Positions 8,801 to 17,027 of a DNA stretch of 64,000 nt are shown here, one piece after another; the stretch's first letter is position 1, and each line of letters starts with the position of its first letter. This DNA comes from Microcoleus sp. FACHB-61 (GTDB lineage: Bacteria > Cyanobacteriota > Cyanobacteriia > Cyanobacteriales > Microcoleaceae): assembly GCA_014695295.1 (NCBI GenBank), contig JACJNY010000079.1, positions 44,320 through 108,319 on the forward strand, written 5' to 3'. The notes beneath the pieces are model-generated. The model was not told the origin of the DNA, did not search any database, and worked only from the letters and a program-made list of their open reading frames with translations. A program made the position numbers and the translations under genes.

Positions 8801-9757
8801 ATTAGTAACTGCTGAAGCACTCCGATCGCCATTTTCTATACTACGAACCGATCTAATAGGCTCTGAACCATCCCCAGGCACCGTCACTGTAATATCTAAA
8901 GTAATTTCGCCCCCCGGTGGCAAAAACACATCGATCGTATCCGCTGACAGAATAGTTCCCGGAGTGCTCGACAGTATCTCTCCTTTCTTAATTTGAATAC
9001 CAGATGCTCCCCCAATTCGATCGCTAATACCCGTGACATTCGCATCAAAAACCCCCGCTCCCGTTCCAGGATTTATCGCAATTCGCACCCCATCCGCAGT
9101 GAAACCAAAAAGCTTCTCGCCCTCAAACAACAAGCCCCAAACATTATTGATGCCAATGTCGCCAATTTTGCTTGCTTGACCTGTGAGAGATACCGCAAAC
9201 AAACTATCGCTTGTATCTCCTCTCGATGTGGCTAAAAATCGATTGTTCGCAGCGTCAAATACTAAATCCCCACTGCTGGTAAACCCAGGGCCTAAGTTAG
9301 CTGCGAAAGATGCTGCCCCGTTACTGGTATTAATTGTATATAAGTTGGAATTGCCAGCCGCATAGAGGACATCATTGGCAAATTCTAGAGCATTAATGTT
9401 GACAACACCTGCACCCAGATCGCCAACATATGAAGTTAAAGCCGATACTGGATCGATTTTGAATAACTGAGTGGGCGTAATTCCGAAAATCGTCCCGTCT
9501 TTAGAAACAGCGATGTCGGAGAAACTGAAGGTACTAGCAATTTGGGTAAATTTGGCTGACGGATCGATCGTTCCAACTTGTCCCCTTAGTCCGTCGAAGG
9601 TCGAAATGAAAGACGAACTGGCCCCTAACTGGCTAGCACTGCGGGTATCCAAACCATAGGACAAGATTCGATCGCCCTTGATCTCTTCCTCCAGAGGCGC
9701 GATCGCACTCACATCCACTGCACTACCCAACAACACATCATCTGTCAGTAATTGCAT
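5900..9757 (-). CDS. Giant secreted protein: beta-propeller-like N-terminus, integrin-beta-like VWA domain, lipase-like domain, RTX repeats
   Basis: This is a 1285-residue multidomain protein. Residues about 40-270 look like repeated strands of a propeller-type lectin or PQQ-like region. Residues about 320-560 form a VWA domain with the MIDAS start DLSGS, then FGVGSFTDKPIDPFG and the block ATDAEFHQAGDG, which is strikingly like the beta-integrin I-like domain. Residues about 755-940 resemble an alpha/beta-hydrolase lipase, with IHGWNDGP and the nucleophile elbow GHSLGS (Ser about 845). Residues about 1120-1210 carry RTX nonapeptides of the GGxGxDxLxG type, which bind calcium. No Sec signal is visible, and RTX proteins usually leave by type I secretion. 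A surface or extracellular adhesin/enzyme is inferred. No secretion genes are adjacent. Confidence 0.85.
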   Translation of the reverse strand: MQLLTDDVLLGSAVDVSAIAPLEEEIKGDRILSYGLDTRSASQLGASSSFISTFDGLRGQVGTIDPSAKFTQIASTFSFSDIAVSKDGTIFGITPTQLFKIDPVSALTSYVGDLGAGVVNINALEFANDVLYAAGNSNLYTINTSNGAASFAANLGPGFTSSGDLVFDAANNRFLATSRGDTSDSLFAVSLTGQASKIGDIGINNVWGLLFEGEKLFGFTADGVRIAINPGTGAGVFDANVTGISDRIGGASGIQIKKGEILSSTPGTILSADTIDVFLPPGGEITLDITVTVPGDGSEPIRSVRSIENGDRSASAVTNQLPLDVFLLQDLSGSFADDLPTVRRLVPNLVSALQKRQPDSTFGVGSFTDKPIDPFGISGDYVYRLNQQQTTDATAIQSTVNNLTVRDESGGAFDGPEAQLEGLLQTALRSQIEIGFRDSARRVVVVATDAEFHQAGDGNEAGITKPNNFDTILDGNPPGTGEDYPSVPQVRQALINANLVPVFAVTEDQIATYRDLVDDSDGDGLGFGSVVELKSDSSNLVDAIATGLDVVGREINVVPVSDEFGYVNEITPSKFTDVLPGQKLTFRVKLKSDGKGGDDTLNLRALGFGDTKINIVTERVPTSVNNPPAVIQGSVTGDFKLSPDDFLLQQTLVATAGGLLGGAIGVTFVNPLAGLATAVGAAYAVPKLGEGAGSFPYGVLGRTKFEITDPDNFSREKREIELKLFSSTDKQPSPFESETETGKTWVVIHGWNDGPTGNLPKLAAALANVRPNDKVYFLNWEQASVNGRLTNDDENDLESSLRVGNYFAAKWIRPVAEFVVTELLNKLKIDSGAASENLNLIGHSLGSLVSGEIGRLYKEGFKDDKGNEIKPNGVGVNTITALDPPSESSIDLLTLGGVDYDLDGRNTQADSPNKFSEVSNYSLALVGARSLAGNQQLAATADESFQMDFGGLSVPVNEHGQVVQTFTNLLNQIKKDQPLGLLQQEIIKDRILTDRGRFNTKENAYFYLTNPIDRLSKKVFVHEGILSVQAPDRPIFLAVKDTNSANDEIVYGSIDDNIGDLKLDGSNFDGLLGVTGNSIFTGSGNDKIFGDAGNDEINGDSGDDTLDGGAGNDTLIGGDGLFDSGKDVLEGGKGNDSIRGGGDIDILTGGTGSDTLDGGDGDDVLFGGLDKEQDILIGGLGKSLFLLAPGTGLPITDQANRDKVDIIEDFRAGLLVLFGRTDDIRGISSIGLTNGLNISQISVEIFGNVPFEPPKTAIIANGEYLAVIKGEWFNKDDLRLFELPT

Positions 9758-10132
9758 AATCCCATCTCCTCACAAATATAGTTGCGTGAAAACCAGCAAA
9801 GCCCGCCTTGCAAGCCTTCCTAGATATCTATCAGGGCGTTTCTCTGCTTTTTATGCAGTTCGCCCAGTTTTTGTAATAAAACTTTACATTGCTCCAACAG
9901 CAGATAAGCTGTATCCCCGATCGCCCGCCAGATGCACCGTCAAACGTAGCTGACAGCCAAACACATCATTTCACAATACTCCACAATCCTGAATCTGTAT
10001 AGGCTTAACGGCTCACCATTTGGCTCTACATCAAAGGCTCACTTGGCTCATTTGGCTCATTTGGCTCACTTTTTGGCTCACCAAATCATGTAATATTATT
10101 TACTAAGGCAAAATTTCCGTAGAGGAGTCGCA
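9758..10132. other. Intergenic region upstream of two divergent genes
   Basis: This 375-base spacer separates the RTX protein gene (minus strand) from the STAND ATPase gene (plus strand). I see no open frame that looks coding. Its right half carries the TTGGCTCA direct repeats listed separately. Promoters for both genes are expected here, but none is clear enough to call. Confidence 0.6.
10018..10081 (+). repeat. Iteron-like TTGGCTCA direct repeats upstream of STAND ATPase
   Basis: Three contiguous 9-base units (TTGGCTCAT, TTGGCTCAT, TTGGCTCAC; from 10043) are flanked by further GGCTCA copies at about 10018, 10035 and 10073. The cluster ends about 50 bases before the start codon at 10133. 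The arrangement suggests an operator or phase-variable promoter spacer. Function is inferred only from position. Confidence 0.6.
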
Positions 10133-11782
10133 ATGGCAGGCTTGCTCAGAGCGTCTGAAGAAGGGCTAAAAATCATTGACATGGTAAGACGCAATCTCGG
10201 ATGGAATAAAACTGAGGATGCCTGGTGTGTTGCCGCTTTAGTTTCAACAGCTACCTTAAAGCGGTTTTGGGCGAAAATAGAAATTAGACGAGAGAACTTT
10301 ATCAATATTTGCAAAGCAGTAGAAATAGAAAACTGGGAATACATTGCTGAAGGCTACAAAATCAAGAAAACAGAGCCACTTTTAGCCGCCGCGATCGCAG
10401 ATATCCCCCTAGACAGTGAAAACGATCGCACTTTCCCCCTTCCAGAAAACTTACCCCCCCTCAGAAATTGGGTACAGCGCACCAAAGAAATCGACACCTT
10501 AAAAACCCTAATTGTTGAACCCCATCTTGTAGGGGCGGTGCCCCCGTGCCCGCCCTGGGGGGTTCCCATCGCCATCTCAATTGTCGGATTACCGGGAATC
10601 GGAAAAACCTGCCTCGTCAGCCAACTAATTCGCCAACTCCACACAGAAAATACCCCCTTCGCCTGCGCCACTTGGCAATCATTGCAATCTGCAACAGGCA
10701 AAGCACCCCCCTTCGATCGCACAATTGACTCCCTGCTATTCACCCTCTCCAACGGCGAGATTACCGCCGCCGTCAACGCTCAAAATGACTGCGGCAAAAA
10801 AACCGAAAATCTGCTCAAAATCCTCAGAGAAAAACCTTGCTTACTCGTTTTCGATCGCGCCGACACACTTTTGAAAGCAGGAGAAGCCAAAGCGGCTGGT
10901 TATTTCGCAGAGGATTGTGCAGAATATGCTTGGTTATTCAAACAACTTTTAGAAACAGAACATCAAAGCAAAATTATTTTCACCAGTCGCGAAAGCTTAG
11001 CCGAATTGCCGTCAACAGTCACCCGCGAAATCCAGCTAAACGGATTGGATCGAGATGCCGCAGTTGCCCTATTGCAATCTTTTAATCTGACTGCGAATGC
11101 AGAGCAATTAGCGGAAATGTGCGATCGCTATTCTGGACATCCCAAAGCCTTACAACTCGTCGCAGCCTTGATTCGAGACGATACCGAGTTTCAGGGAAAT
11201 GTCGGGATTTTTCTGCACCAGAGAGACTGGTTGCTGATTCGAGATATTGAAAGAGCGATCGATGAAATGATAGCGCGTCTGGGCGACGGCGAGCAAACTT
11301 GTCTCAGCCGAATATCTGTCTATCAAACCTCAGAATATCCCCTATCTTTGGCAGGGATTAGCGCTCAAATGCCAGAGTTCAGCAAGTATGAACTTAAAGA
11401 AAATATTATTCAAGCACTGAAGCGCCGACAATTGCTATATTACGATCGCCACCTCAAATCTTATCAGTTGCATCCGCTAGTCCGAGAAAAGGGCAAGTAC
11501 CTGCTAAGTCAAAACGCTGAAAATCTCCGTACCGCCCACAGCCAAGCCTATCAGTATTATATCAACATTCCCCTCAAACCAAAATCGGAATGGCAAGATA
11601 TCGAGGATATTAAGCCCCTAATCAGAGCGCACTATCATGCTTCTCAAGCAGGAGATTTAGATGCGGCCAATGCGATTATTTCTGAAGTCTATGAGTATTT
11701 GCGACAGTGGAATTGTGCCGAGTTAGTATGTGCAAATCTACAGTTGCCATTGTTAATGGAAGTAAAAAACATTAGCCTTTAA
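10133..11782 (+). CDS. STAND/NB-ARC-type ATPase with N-terminal HTH-like domain, apparently lacking the sensor repeats
   Basis: A 549-residue protein. Residues 1-80 (LLRASEEGLKIIDMVRR... STATLKRFW) resemble the HTH-like effector domain found at the front of many cyanobacterial STAND ATPases. A linker leads to an NTPase module with Walker A VGLPGIGKT (about 151-159), a Walker-B-like LLVFDRAD, a sensor-1 strand KIIFTSRE and the GHPKALQL motif (GxP). A winged-helix region follows. Such proteins normally continue into long TPR or WD repeats that sense a ligand. Here the frame stops right after YEYLRQWNCAEL, so the sensor is missing. The linker before Walker A (about 10527-10563) looks like a captured GC-rich intergenic repeat. 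A defence or signalling role is typical of the class, but this copy may be inactive. Confidence 0.75.
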   Translation: MAGLLRASEEGLKIIDMVRRNLGWNKTEDAWCVAALVSTATLKRFWAKIEIRRENFINICKAVEIENWEYIAEGYKIKKTEPLLAAAIADIPLDSENDRTFPLPENLPPLRNWVQRTKEIDTLKTLIVEPHLVGAVPPCPPWGVPIAISIVGLPGIGKTCLVSQLIRQLHTENTPFACATWQSLQSATGKAPPFDRTIDSLLFTLSNGEITAAVNAQNDCGKKTENLLKILREKPCLLVFDRADTLLKAGEAKAAGYFAEDCAEYAWLFKQLLETEHQSKIIFTSRESLAELPSTVTREIQLNGLDRDAAVALLQSFNLTANAEQLAEMCDRYSGHPKALQLVAALIRDDTEFQGNVGIFLHQRDWLLIRDIERAIDEMIARLGDGEQTCLSRISVYQTSEYPLSLAGISAQMPEFSKYELKENIIQALKRRQLLYYDRHLKSYQLHPLVREKGKYLLSQNAENLRTAHSQAYQYYINIPLKPKSEWQDIEDIKPLIRAHYHASQAGDLDAANAIISEVYEYLRQWNCAELVCANLQLPLLMEVKNISL

Positions 11783-11786
11783 GATG

Positions 11787-11849
11787 CGGGCAAGATGCCC
11801 ACCCCACAAGAAACTTGATGTGCTGTGGAACGGGCATCTTGCCCGTTTT
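11787..11849 (+). terminator. Hairpin terminator after STAND gene
   Basis: CGGGCAAGATGCCC (11787-11800) pairs exactly with GGGCATCTTGCCCG (11832-11845). It is followed by a T-rich run, five bases after the STAND stop codon. A further copy of the unit, GCGGGCAAGATGCCC, lies at 11876-11890, so the arms belong to a dispersed repeat that probably doubles as a transcription terminator. Confidence 0.7.
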
Positions 11850-11917
11850 CTTATTATTAGTCAGGGCGGGCAAGATGCCCAACCCCTACTCCCCACAATC
11901 AACTTGATGTATAGACT

Positions 11918-12898
11918 TCAACTACTAGAATAAATCCCTCTTTCTTGCAGTTGCTGCATAAAAAACTCTTCCAAACTAGGCTTAGCCAAATTCATCCCAA
12001 TTAGCTGCCCTCCCGTACCGCTCAAACTAGAAAGAAACTCCTTCGGATCGCCCTGCAAATGACCGTACCACAAATCATTATCAACTTCCATATCCGGTAT
12101 CCATTTTTGCAGGATATTCAAATGCCCGCCCCTACCTTGAACCCGGTAAGTTTCAGTATTGCCGAGGAGTTCGTCGATCGCACCAATGCAGATTAACTCA
12201 CCCTTCGCCAAAATAGCCACTCGATCGCAAATCTTCTCCACATCAGACAATATATGCGAATTAAAAAAAATTGTTTTTCCTTGATTTTTCAGCGATAAAA
12301 TTATCTCCCGCATCTGATAGCGTCCCATCGGATCTAAACCCGACATCGGCTCATCTAAAAACACCACATCGGGATTGTTAATCAAAGCTTGAGCCATGCC
12401 GATCCGTTGCAGCATTCCTTTAGAATATTGCCGCAACTGCTTTTTTATTGCCGCCGATTGAGCTAGCCCAACTAAATCTAGCAAATTCGGAATCCGCTGC
12501 CGCTGAATCGAGGGGGGAATTTGAAATAAGCCCGCCGCAAATTGCAAGAATTCCCAGCCGGTGAGATAATCGTAAAAATAGGGATTTTCTGGCAAATAGC
12601 CGACTCGCTGCTTCACAGTGCGATCGCCCAAAGGCCTCCCCAACAGCAGCGCCCTGCCGGAAGTCGGCTGCACTATACCCAGCAAAGTTTTCAGCAGCGT
12701 AGTTTTTCCCGCTCCATTTTGCCCTAACAGCCCGAAAGTTTCCCCCTCAGAGACAGTCAGAGTGCAACTTTTGAGCGATTCTATCTTTTGGTTCATCCAA
12801 AAGCCGGTACGGTAGAACTTGCCCAGATTAAATGTTTCCACTACTGGGGTAGCTCCGGGCCTGTCGGTGGGAGTTGGCGCATCTATAAGAGGTTCCAT
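11918..12898 (-). CDS. ABC transporter ATP-binding protein (CcmA/NatA type)
   Basis: A 326-residue ATPase subunit that drives a membrane exporter in the cytoplasmic membrane. It has Walker A GQNGAGKTT, a Q-loop with LPENPYFYDYLTG, a signature in the variant form YSKGM in place of LSGGQ, Walker B VVFLDEPMSGLD and the switch-histidine segment FFNSHILSDVE. A C-terminal extension of about 80 residues follows, as in NatA/YxlF-like exporters. Start ATG 12898 gives MEPLIDAP; an in-frame ATG at 12922 adds eight residues and cannot be excluded. The cognate permease is not adjacent, so the substrate is unknown. Confidence 0.85.
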   Translation of the reverse strand: MEPLIDAPTPTDRPGATPVVETFNLGKFYRTGFWMNQKIESLKSCTLTVSEGETFGLLGQNGAGKTTLLKTLLGIVQPTSGRALLLGRPLGDRTVKQRVGYLPENPYFYDYLTGWEFLQFAAGLFQIPPSIQRQRIPNLLDLVGLAQSAAIKKQLRQYSKGMLQRIGMAQALINNPDVVFLDEPMSGLDPMGRYQMREIILSLKNQGKTIFFNSHILSDVEKICDRVAILAKGELICIGAIDELLGNTETYRVQGRGGHLNILQKWIPDMEVDNDLWYGHLQGDPKEFLSSLSGTGGQLIGMNLAKPSLEEFFMQQLQERGIYSSS

Positions 12899-13008
12899 TT
12901 TCGTAAGCGAAATAAGTAGCACCTGATTATATTCTATTGCATAACTTCACTAATAATTGCTCTTTTTAATGTTAAACTAATATTAGCTGCACTTAAAATA
13001 TTCTGAAT

Positions 13009-13215
13009 ATGGATCGTTCAAAAATTATTGCTATTATCACTGGGGTGATTTCTATAGTTTTAGCAGTTGCCTACCTGCTGCTCGTCACCATCCTCGATTT
13101 CCGAGGCGAAATGCTGCCCGCACCTCAAAGTCAGTTGCCAGTCTCGCTGCCGATTCAGCAATTGGCTAATGCTAATCTGACTTTACCAGCACCGAGAATT
13201 TATCCTCAAGTGTGA
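13009..13215 (+). CDS. Small single-span membrane protein, unknown function
   Basis: A 68-residue protein with one strong transmembrane helix (residues about 5-28, IIAIITGVISIVLAVAYLLL). A short acidic/aromatic turn FRGEM and a proline-rich tail ending APRIYPQV follow. The fixed topology and conserved-looking FRGEM turn suggest a real cyanobacterial orphan, not a chance frame. It diverges from the ABC ATPase gene. No function can be given. Confidence 0.6.
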   Translation: MDRSKIIAIITGVISIVLAVAYLLLVTILDFRGEMLPAPQSQLPVSLPIQQLANANLTLPAPRIYPQV

Positions 13216-13297
13216 CACAAATAATATAATTTAAATTCCGCAATTTCGCCTATAAATTATGTACATAAAACTACGGGCGAAATGCTGCTATTTGTAG

Positions 13298-13314
13298 GGT
13301 GCGCATGGCGCACC
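13298..13314. terminator. Short perfect hairpin between convergent genes
   Basis: GGTGCGC-ATG-GCGCACC forms a seven-base-pair stem between the small membrane protein and the converging phosphoribulokinase-like gene. Similar GGTGCGC units occur at 22452-22517 and 44455-44515. This is one copy of a dispersed repeat that may serve as a bidirectional terminator. Confidence 0.5.
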
Positions 13315-13413
13315 TTACCACTATTTAGTCCGCCCAAGAAGTTCCGGGAAACTCAGTCGAGCCACGGACGAAAGTTTGACTTTTGAGCGGTTGAAACCGC
13401 TGAGTTTTCTAAA

Positions 13414-14343
13414 TTAAGACACATGAATTGCTTTCATCATGTGATATGCAACTAGCAACTGCGTCAAAGCTAGCGGGTAACTTTGCAAAACTTCGCCAGT
13501 TGTGCCGATCAGTTTGCCAATTTCCGGGTTGCCTTGGGCGGTGCAAAATCCCCGCAGGTGCGGCAACTCGCTGCACAAGATCATTTCCAGTTCGTTTACT
13601 TGCTCGCTGGTAGCGTGCGAGTCTACTTCCAAAACGTCAACCGGTTTGCCCATATCCCGATCGAGTCCCAAGCGAATAGCAGGTTTAAAACTCTCACTGC
13701 CTCGACCTAAAATCTCAGTAAAATCAGGGTGAGGAATTGTCGGCCTGAGCACTAAACGGACGCTCAAATTTGATTCATTTTCCGCTTCTGGCGGGTAAAA
13801 ACTAACTACAACGTCGGCAACTTTGCGCTGGGGGCGAATGAATTCTTCTGAATCTGGTTCCCGCTTTTGCATTTCTGCAAGCACTTGTTCTTCAGTATAA
13901 CCGCGCTTCATGATATCGCGCTTAACTTTCCACTGAGTTCGCAGCTCTTCTGGAGGAGCGAGATACACTTTTACGTCGTAAGAATCGCGGATTGTTCGGG
14001 TTGCGTAACCCAGCAAACCTTCCACTATTACAAATTTACTGGGCTTGATGTATTCCGGCGGGTCGAATGTACCTGTGGTGTGGTTGTAGATCGGTTTGAG
14101 AATTGCTTCTCCGGTGCGCAGGAGGCTGAGGTGCTGCTGCATGATGTCAAGGTAATTGCAGTCGGGATGCAATGCTGTGATCCCGATTTCTGCCCGCTGC
14201 TTTCTGTCGTAGCGGTGATAGTCGTCAGTGCAAATCACAGTGACATTTTCTGACCCCAATACTTGGGCAATTCCCCGCGTCAGGGTGGTTTTGCCCGCTG
14301 CGCTGTCTCCGACAATACCGAGAATAATTGGTCGATCGCTCAT
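13414..14343 (-). CDS. Phosphoribulokinase-family protein without the regulatory P-loop cysteine
   Basis: A 309-residue P-loop kinase starting MSDRPIILG. It keeps the phosphoribulokinase/uridine kinase layout: Walker A GDSAAGKTT (residues 12-20), VICTDDYHRYDRKQR with the catalytic acid (about 36-50), YNHTTGTFDPPE, and VIVEGLLGY as Walker B-like strand. In the Calvin-cycle PRK of cyanobacteria and plants the P-loop reads GDSGCGKS, and its Cys forms a redox disulphide. Here Ala replaces it, though the second Cys (C38) is present. It is therefore probably a second PRK-like paralogue not under thioredoxin/CP12 control. The substrate could be ribulose 5-phosphate or a related compound. The ATG at 14343 is chosen over one nine codons upstream, because similarity starts here. 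Confidence 0.75.
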   Translation of the reverse strand: MSDRPIILGIVGDSAAGKTTLTRGIAQVLGSENVTVICTDDYHRYDRKQRAEIGITALHPDCNYLDIMQQHLSLLRTGEAILKPIYNHTTGTFDPPEYIKPSKFVIVEGLLGYATRTIRDSYDVKVYLAPPEELRTQWKVKRDIMKRGYTEEQVLAEMQKREPDSEEFIRPQRKVADVVVSFYPPEAENESNLSVRLVLRPTIPHPDFTEILGRGSESFKPAIRLGLDRDMGKPVDVLEVDSHATSEQVNELEMILCSELPHLRGFCTAQGNPEIGKLIGTTGEVLQSYPLALTQLLVAYHMMKAIHVS

Positions 14344-14556
14344 TGTTTTTACCCGGACGGACAATAGCAAATTTTCTTGTCAATCTTAAATCTTATCAAA
14401 ATTGTGTTCGATCCGATCGCTCGCTCGCTTTGACTTGATCCCCCCGGGAGTCTCCCCAATCTGTAAAATAATTGTAAAATTTCTTAATATAATGCGACGC
14501 GGGAGAGTCAGGGAGTATCTGATTAAAAAATCACGCCCATTTCTCAACAGCCCACG

Positions 14557-15270
14557 ATGTCGATCGTACTTTTGAATCCGGCTATTGTCAGAATTTCGGG
14601 AAAATTACCCCTGCGAAGTGTCCCGGTAGTCTCTTTTGTCTTTTGTAGTGCAAATTGCAGCAGCGGTGGGACTCGTGGGATATTTTTGCTTTCAAAACCG
14701 ACAGCAAGCAGTGAATCAATTTGCCAGTCAATCAAGCGACGCGGAGGCCGATCGAATTTACCCGCAATATGAAGTTTTAGCCACAGCTTTCGCTGTGCGT
14801 GACAAATTAGTAGAAATTTGCTCTCACCACGCAATCATGCGATCAGAAACCTGTTTTTTTTACTCTTGCTTACCTGCTGCAACGCCTCTTTCCTTGAAAA
14901 AAAGCGGTTTCGACGCACCCGTGCGTAATTCCTAAATTTCAACAAATCTTAAGTTTAACTAAGCCTGTAGCAAGCTACTGTCGCTAGCTTCAATCTCAAA
15001 AACAATCAAAGCTTTAGTCTCCGCATTGGGATAAATATTGGTGGGGTAGTAGCGGGAGTCATTGGTTTAACTAAATTTAGTTACGATTTGTGGGGGGATA
15101 CAGTAAATGTTGCTCAGCGGATGGAATCAAGCGGTATTCCAGGGGAAATTCAGGTGACTGCTGAGGTTTACGATCGTTTAAAAGATAAATTTTTGTTTAA
15201 AAAACGCGGTGCTGTTGAGATTAAAGGTAAAGGAGAAACGATCGTTTATTTGTTGGTGGGGCGAAATTAG
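14557..15270 (+). pseudogene. Decayed membrane-anchored class III adenylate cyclase
   Basis: Two ends of a cyclase gene survive. From 14557 the frame reads GKLPLRSVPVVSFVF. After a frameshift near 14636 it continues as VVQIAAAVGLVGYFCFQN, the usual N-terminal anchor helix of cyanobacterial cache-domain sensors. The middle is lost. From about 15001 an open segment without a start reads RIGINIGGVVAGVIGL and then LWGDTVNVAQRMES up to the stop at 15270. This is the C-terminal third of a class III cyclase catalytic domain, including the conserved Asn and Arg of NVAQRM. The metal-binding aspartates are gone. The gene cannot make a working enzyme. Confidence 0.8.
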
Positions 15271-15383
15271 TTTATTACCCCTCGATCGTGCGGCGGTTGA
15301 AACCAATCCTACACAAACTTTCGTCCCAGCAGAGGGGAACTAAGAAATCAAGGGGATATTTACGCCGGATTTGATATTACTAA

Positions 15384-17027
15384 TTACCACTCATCCTTTC
15401 GTTTGTTGCTGTGCGTTTCCCAATCGTCGTATTGCGGCGACTGATACAAGGGTTCTGGTTCTATTTCTGGTTCCAACTCGGCTGACATTTCTAATTCTGG
15501 TTCCGATTCCGGCTGATAAATGTTCAGAGGTTCGACAACGCGGGCGATCGCATCTTTGACAAATGCTTTTACAAACTCGTCTTTCCTATTTAACTGAAAC
15601 TGCCTTTGCACGACTTCGGCGATGCCCCCATCGCCCCAATCTTGGTCATGGCGGAAATATTCAATAAAACTTTTACCTGCAATTCTGGTTAAATAAGCCG
15701 CGCTGACTGCTTGAATTGCTTTGCCAAGTACAAACCCCGCTACGCTTAATTGCAGCGCCCTTGACACTACTTGAATTACGCCTTCAACTATTCCCAAACT
15801 GGCTAGGGTTTTTGCTAGAGACAATGCCAATTCTTTCGCTCGATCGATATTTAATTCGCAGCCGTAAATCTTAGCAATTTCTACTACCATTTGAGCGTTA
15901 ACTGCTGCTGTCGCCAGTAAATCCACAACTGGCAAAGGCGTTACGGCAATTACTCCGGCTCCTATCCACTGAAATCGCTCTACTGCTTTATCAGCTTGCC
16001 GTCTCCTTTGAGCGTCAATTAACTTGCGCGCTTGGTCTCCCAAGTGCTGAGATTGTAGCAAAATATTGTCCGCAATTAAGTCTTCGCCTTCTGCTCGCAA
16101 AATCGCAGCGACGCGCCGAATTAATGGCATAATATCCGGGTCTGGCTGAAAAATTGTGCCGTCTTCTAGTACAACTTTTTGCGGATTGGCGCTAATGGCG
16201 ACTACATCCATTGCTGATACAAAACCCTTAACTCGTTCCCGGAGTCTAGTGAGAATCTCATCTCTGTCGCTGTCGGGATAAAGGTCAACTTTATTAAAAA
16301 CCACGATCGACCTTTTGCCAATTTCCGCCAAAGTCCGCAGCGGTTCGTACTCGGATTTGCGCAAATCCCCGTCCAAAACAAATAAGATCAAATCGGCCCG
16401 GGCCGCCAACTGCCTCGCCAATTCCTCTCTGTAAGTTCCCGCTACTCCCGCTTCCAAGATGCCTGGGGTATCGGTAATTGCTAATTCTCGATCGATTCCT
16501 TTCAATTTCAGAGTGTAAGTTTCCCCAACTTCGGTAGTTCCCATCGGCGCGCCCACCTGTCCGGCCATGCGCCCCACCAGCGCATTGACAGCGGAAGTTT
16601 TGCCCGCAGAACCGGTGCCGAAAACAACTACTCGAACGCTGCCGCGAGCCATGCTAGCTTCAATTTCGCGGGCTCTCAACAGCAAAGCTTGCCGCGCTAC
16701 TTCATCTTGAATGCGATCGACTTGCTGCCTGATTGCTTTGAGATTTTCCGAAGCAGCTTCACTTTTCACAACAGGAATCTTCGGATTAATCGGCCGTTTT
16801 CCCTTAACTTTCTCGGGGCGTTGCAGCAGCCTAAAATAGTAAAACAACGCAAAAATTATGGTGCCCAAAAGTACAATTATCAGGAAAATCAGCAAATTAG
16901 CCAGCAGCGGAGAAGCAGACCACGCAACTTGACTGTAAAGCCCTGTTAAGGAACTCACCAGCCCAATAATCAGCCCCAGGGCGAGGCAGAAAGCAGCAAT
17001 TAAGGTTAACAGGCGCGGCAAAGGCAT
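15384..17027 (-). CDS. Membrane-associated GTPase with DUF697 domain (Era/YcjF-like)
   Basis: A 547-residue protein. Two hydrophobic helices occupy residues about 7-30 and 40-64. A helical linker leads to an Era/TrmE-like G domain with G1 GTGSAGKTS (about 136-144), G3 DTPG (about 186) and G4 NKVD (about 243). Residues about 350-500 match DUF697, with amphipathic or membrane-associating helices. The C-terminus is an acidic, Glu/Pro-rich tail. Family members are thought to act at membranes, but their role is not defined. The length and order are typical for cyanobacteria. The gene converges with the decayed cyclase. Confidence 0.85.
   Translation of the reverse strand: MPLPRLLTLIAAFCLALGLIIGLVSSLTGLYSQVAWSASPLLANLLIFLIIVLLGTIIFALFYYFRLLQRPEKVKGKRPINPKIPVVKSEAASENLKAIRQQVDRIQDEVARQALLLRAREIEASMARGSVRVVVFGTGSAGKTSAVNALVGRMAGQVGAPMGTTEVGETYTLKLKGIDRELAITDTPGILEAGVAGTYREELARQLAARADLILFVLDGDLRKSEYEPLRTLAEIGKRSIVVFNKVDLYPDSDRDEILTRLRERVKGFVSAMDVVAISANPQKVVLEDGTIFQPDPDIMPLIRRVAAILRAEGEDLIADNILLQSQHLGDQARKLIDAQRRRQADKAVERFQWIGAGVIAVTPLPVVDLLATAAVNAQMVVEIAKIYGCELNIDRAKELALSLAKTLASLGIVEGVIQVVSRALQLSVAGFVLGKAIQAVSAAYLTRIAGKSFIEYFRHDQDWGDGGIAEVVQRQFQLNRKDEFVKAFVKDAIARVVEPLNIYQPESEPELEMSAELEPEIEPEPLYQSPQYDDWETHSNKRKDEW

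Noticed and set aside
10018..10081. Possible CRISPR or replication-origin iterons
   Set aside because: There are no unique spacers, no cas genes and no dnaA or origin features nearby; treated as promoter-proximal repeats.
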